From contig ONEB01000004.1 of the NCBI GenBank assembly GCA_900316745.1, positions 117,071 to 181,070 of the forward strand: a DNA stretch of 64,000 nt, in the 5' to 3' direction. This DNA is from an uncultured Eubacteriales bacterium. Lineage in GTDB: Bacteria; Bacillota; Clostridia; Oscillospirales; Oscillospiraceae. Positions 50,081 through 58,868 of the stretch are shown here, in pieces. The translations under genes were made by a program, and so were the position numbers. Under the pieces are notes generated by a model. The model was not told where the DNA came from and searched no databases. It was given only the letters and a program-made list of their open reading frames with translations. Within the stretch, counting starts at the first letter, position 1. Each line of letters starts with the position of its first letter.

Positions 50081-51484
50081 TCAGGCGCCGATGTGCACCT
50101 CCGGCAGGGAGAGAATCACGCCGTAGCTGGGGTCCGGCGTCTCCTGAACGGGAGGCGCTGGAGGCTCGAGCTCGCCGTGCGCGTAGCGATACAGGCGGGC
50201 GAGCACCGTGCTGCCCTCGGCGCGAGTGGCGGTGCCGGCGGGGACGAAGCAGCTGTCTCTGCCATTCAAGAGACCGACGCTGTAACAGAAGCGCACGTCG
50301 TTCAGCGCCCAATCGCCGATGGCGTTCAGGTCTGCGATCTGGCCGTCGACCGAGGCGCCCTGCACGGCGGTGTCTTTGCCGATGTGCTTGAGATACAGCG
50401 CCATGATGTGCGCCATCTGCTCGCGCGTGATCTGCTCGGCGGGATGGAACATGCCGTCCGGGAATCCGGAGATGATGCCGCTGCTGACCGCCCAGGCGAC
50501 GCTCGCAGCGTAGTATTGATCCGCAGGCACGTCCGGGAATACGCCTGCCGCGGCTTGGGCGATCGTCTCGCCGCTGAGACGGGCAAGCATCGTCACGAAG
50601 TCTGCGCGGGTGAGGGTGTTCGAGGGACGGAACGTGTTGTCGGGATAGCCGTCAATCCAGCCTTTCATGACGGCGGTGCGCAGATCCAGATACGCCCAGT
50701 GCGTCGACGGGACGTCTGAAAAGCGCATCACCGGCGCCGGCGCGGCGCTTCCGGCAAACCAGAAGTTCAGGTCCACATCTGTGCCGATGCCGGGAATCCT
50801 GCCCGTAGCGCTGCACTGCCAGAACTCATAGGGGCCGTTGTATTTCGCGGAGGTGTCGAAGCACGCCAGCCACAGTCTGCCCAGCTGATCGGGGTAGAGG
50901 TGGGACGTGAGCATGAACGGATTGGAGTAAACCATGCTCTGATAGCCCAGGCGCTCGACCTCCGCGCAGAACGCGTTGCAGATATCGGTCATCTCCTGCT
51001 TGGAGAGCTGCGCGCTGTACAGGCGGCCGATATAGCTTGCGCCCTGCTCGGCAAACTCCTGATCGATCACGAGCGGCAGATCGATCTGATAGTCTTTCAC
51101 GCAGTTGACGAGATACTGCGCCTCCTCGCGCGCCTCTTCAAGCGTGGTGGCCTGCGAATAGATGTATGCGCCGACGTGGATGCCGTATTTGTGCGCCTCG
51201 GTGAGATTTTCCCGGAAGCGCGTGTCCTCCAGCAGACGCCCCTCAGCGCCCCATCCGCGCAGCGCGGCGCGGATGATGGCAAAGTCCACGCCGCTTTCCG
51301 CGACGGTCTTCCAGTCGATTTTGCTCTGGAATTGGGATACGTCGATGCCGTAGCGCAGCGTTTCGCCGTCAGCGAGCGCGCGGGGCGAAAAGTCTTTGTA
51401 GCTGCTGCCGCCCTCCGCTGCCGCGGTGACGCAGAGCGTCACCGCGAGCGAAAGCGCGAGCAGCACGGAAATCAGACGTTTCAT
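50081..51484 (-). CDS. secreted GH25 lysozyme with three SLH domains
   Basis: 467 residues from ATG 51484. Signal peptide ends near residue 23 (VTAAAE). GH25 muramidase domain (about 43-260): YGIDVSQFQSKIDWKTV with Asp48, and VIDQEF with Asp141 and Glu143, the catalytic carboxylates. SLH repeats follow (FSDVPSTHWAYLDLRTAVMK, FPDVPADQYYAASVAWAVSS, IADLNAIGDWALNDVRFCYS). It cleaves the glycan strands of peptidoglycan at the surface. 28 nt downstream of the amidase gene; the two form a wall-lysis operon. Confidence 0.92.
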   Translation of the reverse strand: MKRLISVLLALSLAVTLCVTAAAEGGSSYKDFSPRALADGETLRYGIDVSQFQSKIDWKTVAESGVDFAIIRAALRGWGAEGRLLEDTRFRENLTEAHKYGIHVGAYIYSQATTLEEAREEAQYLVNCVKDYQIDLPLVIDQEFAEQGASYIGRLYSAQLSKQEMTDICNAFCAEVERLGYQSMVYSNPFMLTSHLYPDQLGRLWLACFDTSAKYNGPYEFWQCSATGRIPGIGTDVDLNFWFAGSAAPAPVMRFSDVPSTHWAYLDLRTAVMKGWIDGYPDNTFRPSNTLTRADFVTMLARLSGETIAQAAAGVFPDVPADQYYAASVAWAVSSGIISGFPDGMFHPAEQITREQMAHIMALYLKHIGKDTAVQGASVDGQIADLNAIGDWALNDVRFCYSVGLLNGRDSCFVPAGTATRAEGSTVLARLYRYAHGELEPPAPPVQETPDPSYGVILSLPEVHIGA

Positions 51485-51512
51485 TTGTAAGCTCTTCTTT
51501 CTGCCGAATGGC

Positions 51513-52979
51513 TCAGGCAACCGGCTCGTTGGGCATTACGCCTTCATAGATCGGCGTATGCAGCGACGCGGGCACGGCGGGCGTCTCAGGCTCGACCGGC
51601 GTTACCGGCTCGACGGGCTGTTCGGGCGTCTCGGACGCCGACTGCGCGTTCACATAGTCGTACAGGCGCAGCAGCACGGTCGCGGCCTCTGCGCGGGTGG
51701 CGGTGCCGGCGGGCACGAAAGCGTTGTCGCGGCCCTCCAGGAGCCCCGCTCCATAGCAGAAGCGTACGTCGTCGCGCGCCCAATCGCCGATCTCGTTCAG
51801 ATCGGAGATCTTGCTGTCGATCGCGGGATCGATTTCAGACACGTCGATGCCCTTGTGGGTCAGATACAGACGCATGATGTGCGCCATCTGCTCGCGGGTG
51901 ACGTTCTCCGTGGGTCTGAACGTGCCGTCCGGGAAGCCGTCGAGGATGCCGGCATCCGTCGCCCAGGCAACGCTCTTGCAGTAGTAGGCGTCATCCTTCA
52001 CGTCCGGGAAGCCGGAGGTCTTGTAGACGGAGTAATCCTCACTGCTCATGCGCGACAGGAGCGTCACGAAGTCGGCGCGGGAGAGCGTCGCGTTGGGCTT
52101 GAAGGTGTGGTCGGGATAACCGTCCACCCAGCCGTGCGCGATGGCGGTGGTGATGCTGGCTGCCGCCCAGTGGCCCGGCACATCGTTCAGACGCAGGGGC
52201 GCTTGCTCGGGCGCTGCATCCGGCTGATTCTTCTCCAGACCGAAATACTGCACGAGACCCGCGGCGTCCGCTCTGGCGACGGCGCGGAGCTTCTCTTCGC
52301 TGGACAGCATCGTGCGGAAGTCATGCTCGTTGCGGATGTAGCCGTGCTCGATGAGCGTGGAGGGGATATTCATCAGAATGCCGTAGCGCACGATGCCGTA
52401 ATAATCGGCGAGCGCGCCGTTGGGATAGCGCGTGTTGTCCTCAGAGCTGCGGAACAGGAAGCCCTCGTTCTTCACGCCGAGCTTTTCCAGCTCCGCGAGC
52501 GCGACGGCAGCCACAGCCTTTCCGGCTTCGGCAATTTCAGGGCGATAGCTGCCTCTGCTCACGAGCGCGCAGACGCCGTTTCGCACCGACGCGTTCGGAG
52601 CAACGTCATTGATGTGGAGGCTGATGAGAAAGTCACAGCACTCCTGCACGGCATATTCCATGCGGAACTTCAGCTCACCGCTGGGGAGCTGAGACCAGGG
52701 CGTGTCCGGGGTGCGCGTGAGGAAAACCTTTACATGCCGGTAGCTTTCAAGCTCCTCTTTCAGATACAGGCCGAGCTGCATGCAGATGTCGCGCTCGGTG
52801 TACTGCTTGCCGTCGTATGTGGCGACGCAGCCGGAGTCAATGCCGCCGTGGCCGGGGTCGATCGCAATGAAGACCCAGTCGTCGTTGTACTTGGACGTCT
52901 GCGCTGCAAACGCGGGGACGGCGAGCGCCGCGGCGAGCACCGCCGAGAGCAGCAGCGAAAGGATGCGTTTTCGGTTCAT
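51513..52979 (-). CDS. N-acetylmuramoyl-L-alanine amidase (Amidase_3) with three SLH domains
   Basis: 488 residues. Signal peptide ends near 26 (AVPAFAA). The zinc amidase domain has FIAIDPGHGGIDSG (His44), YTERD (Glu62), LISLHIND (His122) and TLIEHGYIRNEHDF (Glu211, catalytic). SLH repeats from about residue 275 (LNDVPGHWAAASITTAIAHG, FPDVKDDAYYCKSVAWATDA, ISDLNEIGDWARDDVRFCYG) closely resemble those of the lysozyme downstream, so the two anchoring parts probably share an ancestor by duplication. Cleaves the sugar-peptide bond of murein. Confidence 0.93.
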   Translation of the reverse strand: MNRKRILSLLLSAVLAAALAVPAFAAQTSKYNDDWVFIAIDPGHGGIDSGCVATYDGKQYTERDICMQLGLYLKEELESYRHVKVFLTRTPDTPWSQLPSGELKFRMEYAVQECCDFLISLHINDVAPNASVRNGVCALVSRGSYRPEIAEAGKAVAAVALAELEKLGVKNEGFLFRSSEDNTRYPNGALADYYGIVRYGILMNIPSTLIEHGYIRNEHDFRTMLSSEEKLRAVARADAAGLVQYFGLEKNQPDAAPEQAPLRLNDVPGHWAAASITTAIAHGWVDGYPDHTFKPNATLSRADFVTLLSRMSSEDYSVYKTSGFPDVKDDAYYCKSVAWATDAGILDGFPDGTFRPTENVTREQMAHIMRLYLTHKGIDVSEIDPAIDSKISDLNEIGDWARDDVRFCYGAGLLEGRDNAFVPAGTATRAEAATVLLRLYDYVNAQSASETPEQPVEPVTPVEPETPAVPASLHTPIYEGVMPNEPVA

Positions 52980-53050
52980 AGATGTATCGGCGGCGCGGAT
53001 TTGCCCCGCCTGACCTCCTTTGTTTGGATATGCAGGTTACATAATCCAAT

Positions 53051-53079
53051 ATTATAAGGTATTTTTCCTTATTTGTAAA
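53051..53079 (-). promoter_or_regulatory. promoter of the amidase-lysozyme operon
   Basis: Minus strand TTTACA (53079-53074), 17-nt spacer, TATAAT (53056-53051). Confidence 0.75.
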
Positions 53080-53143
53080 TGGTAAAAGTATACATAAAAA
53101 CACGCTGCCGAAGGAGATCGGCAGCGTGTGCATGGTATTCGGT

Positions 53144-53653
53144 TTATTCCAGCAGGAATCCTGCCGCTCTGAGCGCGTCGCGGGTGCGCCGGAAGGCGGC
53201 CTCGTCGGGGCAGAGCAGCGTGTGCAGGTGGATGCCGTCGGTGAGGGAGCTGAGAGGCTTGGCGCCGTCCAAGATCAGGCGCTCCATAAACTGCGCCACG
53301 TCATAGCGGCTGCGGATCTGGAGCTGTCCGGTGAGCTGACCGTAGACCGCGTGCTCCACGACCACGTCCAGCACGGTGCAGCCGTTGTCCACCATGATCT
53401 GCAGCTCCTGCTCAGTGCCCTCGATGGGATGGCGGCAGGCGACGGTGCGCGTGATGCCCTGCTCGGCGCGCTCGAGCACATAGCCGCGCGGCGTCGCGGA
53501 GATGGCCTCGCCGGCAGCGCGCAGCAGCGCTACGTCGCCCACAATGATCTGGCGGCTGACGGAAAACTGCGCCGCCAGCGCGGAGGCGCTGATGGGACTG
53601 TCCGCTGCGGTCAGCGCGCGGAGTATGGCGCTGCGCCGGGTGCTTGCTTCCAT
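53144..53653 (-). CDS. niaR: nicotinate-responsive transcriptional repressor NiaR
   Basis: 169 residues. An HTH_11 domain (RRSAILRALTAADSPISASA, then LAAQFSVSRQIIVGDVALLR) is followed by a 3H domain whose three histidines appear in CRHPIEG, VVEHAVYGQL and GIHLHTLLCPD. These bind metal and nicotinate. It lies 15 nt after pncB, so the regulator and the salvage gene it should control form an operon. Confidence 0.92.
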   Translation of the reverse strand: MEASTRRSAILRALTAADSPISASALAAQFSVSRQIIVGDVALLRAAGEAISATPRGYVLERAEQGITRTVACRHPIEGTEQELQIMVDNGCTVLDVVVEHAVYGQLTGQLQIRSRYDVAQFMERLILDGAKPLSSLTDGIHLHTLLCPDEAAFRRTRDALRAAGFLLE

Positions 53654-53668
53654 GGGCGTTGCCTCCGG

Positions 53669-55120
53669 TCAGGGGCGACCCTTGTTGAGCAGATCCATCT
53701 TGATGCCCAGCAGCTTGTACGACAGATCCACATAGTAGTTGTGCGGGTTGTCAAAGCGCAGCACCTCGGGCCAGAGCGTGGCGATCTGCTCCTTGCAGTA
53801 TTGCTTGATCTCCGGCAGGGTGGGGGAGGTGTAAACCTGCTTGCCGCCGAGGAAGATGGGTACCTGCAGCTCCTTGGCGACGAAGTTCGTCATGAGCTTC
53901 TTTTTCCACGTCGCATCGGGATCGCAGATCTCGAGCGGCTGTGTGTCGTCCACGACCTCGTCATAGACCGTGATATAGTCGGCCTCGGCCATGCCGGTGT
54001 CTCTGCCGTAGAAGCGATAGACGCGCTTGTAGTGCGGGTTTGTGATCTTGCCGACGTTTTCGCTGATCTTGATCTTCGGCACGACCGTGCCGTCCTCGCG
54101 CTCGATGGCGCAGAGCTTGTACACGCCGCCGAACACGGGCTCGCTCTTGGCGGTGATCAGACGCTCGCCGACGCCGAAGGCGTCGATCTGTGCGCCCTGA
54201 TCCAGAAGCCCCTTGATCAGACGCTCGTCCAGCGAGTTGGAGACCGTGATCTTGCACCCGGGCCAGCCGGCGTCGTCGAGCATCTTGCGCGCCTTCTTCG
54301 TGAGATAGGCGATGTCGCCGGAGTCGAAGCGGATGCCGCAGCTCGTGATGCCCTGCGGGCGCAGGACCTCGTCGAAGACGCGGATCGCGTTCGGCACGCC
54401 GGAGTGGAGACTGTCGTAGGTGTCCGCGAGCAGCGTGGCGTTCGTGGGATAGGTCTCGCAGTAGGCCTTGAAGGCTTCATACTCCGAGTCGAACATCTGC
54501 ACCCAGGAGTGCGCCATCGTGCCGCCGGCGGGTACGCGGTAGAGCTGGTCGGAGATCGTGCAGGCCGTACCGGCGCAGCCGCCGATGTAGGCTGCGCGCG
54601 CGCCGACGATCGCACCGCCAGAGCCCTGCGCGCGGCGGGAGCCGAACTCCAGCACCGTGCGCCCCTCGGCAGCGCGGCAGACGCGGTTTGCCTTGGTGGC
54701 GATCAGGCTCTGGTGGTTGAGCTGCAGCAGGACATAGGTCTCGATCAGCTGCGCCTCAATGGCGGGCGCGCGCACCGTCAAAAGCGGCTCGCGCGGGAAG
54801 ACCGGCGTGCCCTCGGGCACCGCCCAGATATCGCCGGTGAAGCGGAACGTGCGCAGGTATTCCAGAAACTCCTCCTTGAAGAGCTTGCGGGAGCGGAGAT
54901 ATTCGATGTCCTCCTCAGAGAAGTGCAGGTTGTTGATATAGTCGATCACCTGCTCCAGTCCTGCCGCGATGGCGACACCGCCGCCGTCGGGAACCTTGCG
55001 GAAGAACATGTCGAAATAGGTGATGCGGTCTTTGAGTCCGTGGTCAAAGTAGCCGTTGCCCATCGTCAGCTCATAAAAATCGCAGAGCATGGTCATGTTC
55101 AGGGGTTCGTGCAGATCCAT
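53669..55120 (-). CDS. pncB: nicotinate phosphoribosyltransferase
   Basis: 483 residues from ATG 55120, 10 nt after AGGAGG; longer in-frame starts have no ribosome site. MTMLCDFYELTMGNGYF, FEFGSRRAQG-type VLEFGSRRAQGSGGAIVGAR, and GIRFDSGDIAYLTKKARKML identify it. Converts nicotinate and PRPP to nicotinate mononucleotide in NAD salvage. First gene of the pncB-niaR operon. Confidence 0.95.
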   Translation of the reverse strand: MDLHEPLNMTMLCDFYELTMGNGYFDHGLKDRITYFDMFFRKVPDGGGVAIAAGLEQVIDYINNLHFSEEDIEYLRSRKLFKEEFLEYLRTFRFTGDIWAVPEGTPVFPREPLLTVRAPAIEAQLIETYVLLQLNHQSLIATKANRVCRAAEGRTVLEFGSRRAQGSGGAIVGARAAYIGGCAGTACTISDQLYRVPAGGTMAHSWVQMFDSEYEAFKAYCETYPTNATLLADTYDSLHSGVPNAIRVFDEVLRPQGITSCGIRFDSGDIAYLTKKARKMLDDAGWPGCKITVSNSLDERLIKGLLDQGAQIDAFGVGERLITAKSEPVFGGVYKLCAIEREDGTVVPKIKISENVGKITNPHYKRVYRFYGRDTGMAEADYITVYDEVVDDTQPLEICDPDATWKKKLMTNFVAKELQVPIFLGGKQVYTSPTLPEIKQYCKEQIATLWPEVLRFDNPHNYYVDLSYKLLGIKMDLLNKGRP

Positions 55121-55165
55121 AGTGGTCTTGCCTCCTGTCAATACATATAATGAGAAGATGCTTTC

Positions 55166-55194
55166 ATTATAATATTCTTCCCCGAACAAAGCAA
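55166..55194 (-). promoter_or_regulatory. promoter of pncB-niaR
   Basis: Minus strand TTGCTT (55194-55189), 17-nt spacer, TATAAT (55171-55166). A NiaR operator is expected near here; no clear palindrome was recognised. Confidence 0.65.
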
Positions 55195-55222
55195 CGATTA
55201 TTAATTAAATAACAACCGGAGC

Positions 55223-55930
55223 TCATGTCTGCATCTGCTTTTGCATCTCGCCGCGCAGGTGCCGGATGATGCGCTTTTCGAGTCTGCTGATGTAGCTCTG
55301 GGAGATGCCGAGCATCTGGGCGACCTCTTTTTGCGTTAAGTCCTCCTCGCGCCCGATGCCGAAGCGCAGGAGGATGATCTTGCGGTCGCGCTCGGAGAGC
55401 GTCGCAATGGCGCGCATGAGCATTTCGCGGTCGGCATCGTCCTCCAGCGGACGGCTGATCTCTTCGCCGTCTGTGCCGAGAATGTCCGAGAGCAGCAGCT
55501 CGTTGCCGTCCCAGTCCGTGTTCAGCGGCTCGTCGATCGAGACCTCCGCGCGCTGGGACGAGATCTTGCGCAGGTGCATCAGAATTTCGTTTTCGATGCA
55601 CCGCGAGGCGTAGGTCGCGAGCTTGATCTTCTTGTCCGGGTCAAAGGAGCGGATCGCCTTAATCAGCCCGATCGTCCCGATGGAAATGAGATCCTCCATG
55701 CCGACGCCTGTGCTCTCAAAGCGCTTGGCGATGAACACCACGAGCCGGAGATTGTGCTCGATGAGCAGCGCGCGCGCCGCCGGGTCTCCCGCGCGCAGCG
55801 CCTCGATCGCCTCGCGTTCCGCTTCCCGCTCCAGCGGCGGCGGCATCCGGTCGCTCCCGCCGATATAGTGCACCTCCGCCGGAGGAAAGAGCCGACCGAG
55901 CAACCGCCGCAGAAACAGGAAAAAGCGCAT
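55223..55930 (-). CDS. sigE: sporulation sigma factor SigE
   Basis: 235 residues. An N-terminal pro-sequence ([17 protein letters not shown]) ahead of [17 protein letters not shown], then sigma-70 regions: [40 protein letters not shown] and a region 4 HTH ([20 protein letters not shown]). The pro-sequence and the spoIIGA gene 31 nt upstream identify it as SigE, the early mother-cell sigma factor. In many spore formers sigG follows sigE; here the next gene is pncB. AGGAGGT precedes the ATG. Confidence 0.93.
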   Translation of the reverse strand: MRFFLFLRRLLGRLFPPAEVHYIGGSDRMPPPLEREAEREAIEALRAGDPAARALLIEHNLRLVVFIAKRFESTGVGMEDLISIGTIGLIKAIRSFDPDKKIKLATYASRCIENEILMHLRKISSQRAEVSIDEPLNTDWDGNELLLSDILGTDGEEISRPLEDDADREMLMRAIATLSERDRKIILLRFGIGREEDLTQKEVAQMLGISQSYISRLEKRIIRHLRGEMQKQMQT

Positions 55931-55946
55931 GAAATACCTCCTATTA

Positions 55947-55970
55947 GTTTACATAAAGAGTTTACATAAT
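55947..55970 (+). repeat. two GTTTACATAA motif copies in tandem
   Basis: GTTTACATAAA (55947-55957) and GTTTACATAAT (55960-55970), 13 nt apart, at the spoIIGA stop and just upstream of the sigE ribosome site. Confidence 0.55.
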
Positions 55971-56783
55971 TGGATCTGGCGGGAGCAGCAGCTCGTATTC
56001 GCCCTCCGCAGAGACCGGGGTGGGGGAGAGCGCCACGAGCAGCGCCTGCGACTTGCCCGCCACCACGAGAGACGTCGGGCGAAATGCCGCGAGAAGTCCG
56101 CCGGGAACGCCGACGGATGTGTAGGGCAGCAGACGCGCGCCCTCCGCCTTGCCCTGCAGGCACTCCAGGATGGCGGTCGGATCGCGCGGCAGCGCGCCGA
56201 ACACCGACTCCATGGCTTTGGCGTCCACGACGGCGGCGCGCATCCCGGTCGCAGGATCGCGCAGGGCGTTGCCGCTGTCGCGTATGGCGCGGAGCGTGAG
56301 CGCCTGTCCGTTCACGGTCAGCACTGCGGCAACTGCGCCGCGCTCAGCGCTGCGCAGCCGCGCGCGGAACACGGTAGCGACGACGGCGTAGCACAGCGCG
56401 AATGTCGGAATCAGCACTCTGCCGGTCACATGGCGGAGCGCCTGCCCGGGCGTGCCGCCCGCCGCTGCCGAGAGCGCGAACACCGCCCCGCCGAAGAGCG
56501 CCGCGGTGCCAAAGAAGATCACCGCGCACCGCCAGAACCGCCGCTCACTGCCGAATGCGATGAGCGCCATCACGAGCCCCGCCGCGGCTTTCACCGGCAG
56601 GAGCGCGAGCCAGCCGAACCCCGGCAGCACCGTGAGCGCGGCATAGACCGCGCCCGCGAGCGCCGCGAGGACATACCGTCCGCGCTGCAGGATCACGTCC
56701 GACACGCGCGCCGCAGCGAGCACGATGCAATAGTCCACCAGAAAATTTACGGCGAACACCTGATCGAGATAAACGACTTCCAT
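55962..56783 (-). CDS. spoIIGA: sporulation sigma-E factor processing peptidase SpoIIGA
   Basis: 273 residues. Start MEVVYLDQVFAVNFLVDYCI followed by five membrane helices to about residue 140, then an aspartic-protease domain with the active-site DSGN at 169-172. It cleaves the SigE pro-sequence after a signal from the forespore. The ribosome site is poor (GGGGC). Its promoter candidate is at 56790-56823. The C-terminus ends in DPIM with its stop inside a GTTTACATAAT motif copy. Confidence 0.92.
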   Translation of the reverse strand: MEVVYLDQVFAVNFLVDYCIVLAAARVSDVILQRGRYVLAALAGAVYAALTVLPGFGWLALLPVKAAAGLVMALIAFGSERRFWRCAVIFFGTAALFGGAVFALSAAAGGTPGQALRHVTGRVLIPTFALCYAVVATVFRARLRSAERGAVAAVLTVNGQALTLRAIRDSGNALRDPATGMRAAVVDAKAMESVFGALPRDPTAILECLQGKAEGARLLPYTSVGVPGGLLAAFRPTSLVVAGKSQALLVALSPTPVSAEGEYELLLPPDPIM

Positions 56784-56789
56784 GCCCCG

Positions 56790-56823
56790 AGCATACCACG
56801 GCAGACTGCCAAAAACCCGTCAA
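56790..56823 (-). promoter_or_regulatory. spoIIGA promoter candidate with 22-nt spacer
   Basis: Minus strand TTGACG (56823-56818) and TATGCT (56795-56790) are 22 nt apart. The Bacillus subtilis spoIIG promoter is known for a 22-nt spacing and needs Spo0A. TTTGACGG also loosely resembles a Spo0A box. The -10 is only 7 nt from the start codon, which weakens the call. Confidence 0.3.
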
Positions 56824-56866
56824 AGGCAGGTTCAGACAAAAAGAACAGTACATTTACCATAATAAT

Positions 56867-56877
56867 ATTATGTAAAC
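56867..56877 (-). repeat. GTTNACATAAT motif copy
   Basis: GTTTACATAAT on the minus strand, just past the LysR terminator in the spoIIGA upstream region. Confidence 0.5.
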
Positions 56878-56879
56878 AG

Positions 56880-56912
56880 AACAGACGGACGATGATTTGT
56901 CGTCCGTCTGTT
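56880..56912 (-). terminator. terminator of the LysR gene
   Basis: AACAGACGGACGA (56880-56892), loop TGATTTG, TCGTCCGTCTGTT (56900-56912). The stem starts inside the LysR stop codon. Confidence 0.8.
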
Positions 56913-57783
56913 ATCCGAGCAATCCCGTCTCTCTCGCCGTACGCAAAAACGCTTTCGCGGCGGGAGAGCGCTGCGCCTCCGGCGGCATCACCGCGCCGAT
57001 CTCCACGATGGTCTCGGGCGCGAGCGGGCGAACGGCGATCCCGGTGAGATCCAGCCCCTCGGCTAGTATGCCGTTGTTCATGCTGATCCCGAGCCCCGCC
57101 CGCACGAGCGCGGCGGTGGCGCGGTCGTCGATTGTCGCAAAGCGTGTCTTCGGCTCAATCCCGTGCGCATGCAGAATCCGGTCGTTGTCGGTGTTCTGGG
57201 CGGGATAGGTCGCGATATAGGGTTCGGCTGTGAACGCCCGGATCGGAACGGCAGGCAGCTTGGCGAGCGGGTGCGCCTCCGGCAGCCAGACCGTCATCGG
57301 GTCGCGCAGGAGGGGCAGGAAATCAAAATCGCCCTCGCGGCGGCTCACGATGCCGAAGTCCAGCTCCCGCGCTGCTATTGCCGCGCAGAGCTTGCTGCTG
57401 CTCCCTTGGAGAATCTGCACGTCGATGCCCGGGTGCGCCGCGCTGAACGCCGCGACGGTCTCGGCAAGGTGCGCGTAATACGCCCCGTAGGCGCTGCCGA
57501 CGCAGACCGAGCCGACCTCCACGCCGCGAATCGCCGCCGCCGCTTCCCCGATGCGTCTTCCGGCGTCCGCCATGTCGCGCACGACCGGGAGCAGCCGGGC
57601 GCATGCCGTCGTTGCCCTGACGCCGCCGCGCCCGCGCTCCAGCAGGGGAAAGCCGACCTCCTCCTCCAGCGCCGCCATCATGCGGCTCACGCCCGACGGG
57701 GTATAGCCCAGTTTCTCCGCCGCCGCGGTGAGACTGCCCGTCTCCAGCACGCAAAGCAGCGCGCGGCATTTTTCGGTGTCCAT
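56911..57783 (-). CDS. LysR-family transcriptional regulator
   Basis: 290 residues from ATG 57783, 7 nt after GGAGGT; the upstream in-frame extension has no ribosome site. HTH: CRALLCVLETGSLTAAAEKL followed by GYTPSGVSRMMAALEEEVG. The effector domain has VCVGSAYGAYYAHLAETVAA and GISMNNGILAEGL. Divergently oriented to the EamA transporter with 121 nt between, the usual layout for a regulator and its target. Confidence 0.9.
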   Translation of the reverse strand: MDTEKCRALLCVLETGSLTAAAEKLGYTPSGVSRMMAALEEEVGFPLLERGRGGVRATTACARLLPVVRDMADAGRRIGEAAAAIRGVEVGSVCVGSAYGAYYAHLAETVAAFSAAHPGIDVQILQGSSSKLCAAIAARELDFGIVSRREGDFDFLPLLRDPMTVWLPEAHPLAKLPAVPIRAFTAEPYIATYPAQNTDNDRILHAHGIEPKTRFATIDDRATAALVRAGLGISMNNGILAEGLDLTGIAVRPLAPETIVEIGAVMPPEAQRSPAAKAFLRTARETGLLG

Positions 57784-57904
57784 CTGCGCACCTCCATATA
57801 TTTGATAAAATGTCAAGGAAAGAATGAAATAATATCGCTTTACGCAAGGATAACACGGTGCTATTCTGCTGTCAAGAAACGAAATCCTCAGGGAGGCATG
57901 CGAT

Positions 57905-58807
57905 ATGGAACAACGACTCAGCCGCCGTGCGTCGGAGGCTTTGCTCGCGCTCGTGGTCATGGCGCGCGCGACGGGCTATCTCTTCTCCAAGCTCGGTATG
58001 ACGGGACTCGGCATATTCAATCTGCTGGCGCTGCGGTTTCTCATCGCGTCGATGCTGCTCAGCGCCGTGTTCGCGCCGCGCCTGCGCCGGATCGACAGGC
58101 GCAGTCTGCGCGCGGGGCTCATCATGGGCGGGCTGTATTTTCTCGTCATGACAGCGGAGCTCTCGGGGCTCAAGCGCACCGCCTCCAGCACCGTCTCGTT
58201 TCTGGAAAACACCGCCATCGTGCTCGTGCCGCTGTTTGCCGCGGCGGCCTTTCGCCGCGCCCCGGGCGGAAAGGCAATCCTGTGCGCGGCTGTGACGCTC
58301 GCGGGCGTGGGCTTGCTCACGCTGGGCGGCGGCGTCCGCTTCGGCCTCGGCGAGGCGTTCAGCCTCCTGGCGGCCACGCTCTATGCCTGCGCGATCCTCG
58401 CGACGGATCGTCTCACGCACAAGGGCGGTCTCGACACGCTTGCAGCCGGGATCGTTCAGGTCGCGACGATCGGCGCTCTGAGTCTCATTGCCTCCTGCGC
58501 CGTCGAGACGCCGCGCCTGCCGCAGGGCGGCACGGAGTGGGGGAGCGTGCTTGCGCTGGCCGTCGTGTGCAGCGGCTTCGGCTTTACACTCCAGCCGGTC
58601 GCGCAGGCGGGTACTACCGCCGAGCGGGCGGGCATGTTCTGCGCGCTCAATCCGCTGGTGGCCTCCGTGCTCGGCGTCGTGTTTTTGCACGAGCGCATCG
58701 GCGCGCAGGGCATCCTCGGCGCGGCGCTCATCCTCTCAGGGATCCTGCTCTCGTATGCCAGACTCTCGGACAGATGGTTCCGCAGGCATCAAAAGCAGTT
58801 GACATAA
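57905..58807 (+). CDS. EamA/DMT-superfamily transporter
   Basis: 300 residues. Ten hydrophobic segments in two EamA halves (LLALRFLIASMLLSAVFAPR; SFLENTAIVLVPLFAAAAF; GMFCALNPLVASVLGVVFLH; ILGAALILSGILLSYARLSD). Metabolite or drug exporter in the plasma membrane; substrate unknown. Probably controlled by the divergent LysR protein. Its stop TAA is part of a GTTGACATAAT motif copy. Confidence 0.88.
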   Translation: MEQRLSRRASEALLALVVMARATGYLFSKLGMTGLGIFNLLALRFLIASMLLSAVFAPRLRRIDRRSLRAGLIMGGLYFLVMTAELSGLKRTASSTVSFLENTAIVLVPLFAAAAFRRAPGGKAILCAAVTLAGVGLLTLGGGVRFGLGEAFSLLAATLYACAILATDRLTHKGGLDTLAAGIVQVATIGALSLIASCAVETPRLPQGGTEWGSVLALAVVCSGFGFTLQPVAQAGTTAERAGMFCALNPLVASVLGVVFLHERIGAQGILGAALILSGILLSYARLSDRWFRRHQKQLT

Positions 58808-58808
58808 T
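58798..58808 (+). repeat. GTTNACATAAT motif copy
   Basis: GTTGACATAAT spanning the EamA stop codon; a shorter AACATAAT follows at 58811-58818. Confidence 0.5.
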
Positions 58809-58822
58809 TGAACATAATAGAA

Positions 58823-58867
58823 AAAACAGACGCAGACCAGCATCAAATAATGGCCTGCGTCTGTTTT
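58823..58867. terminator. terminator between convergent genes
   Basis: AAAACAGACGCAG (58823-58835) pairs with CTGCGTCTGTTTT (58855-58867). It is flanked by direct copies of GTTNACATAAT at 58798-58808 and 58869-58879. Confidence 0.85.
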
Positions 58868-58868
58868 A

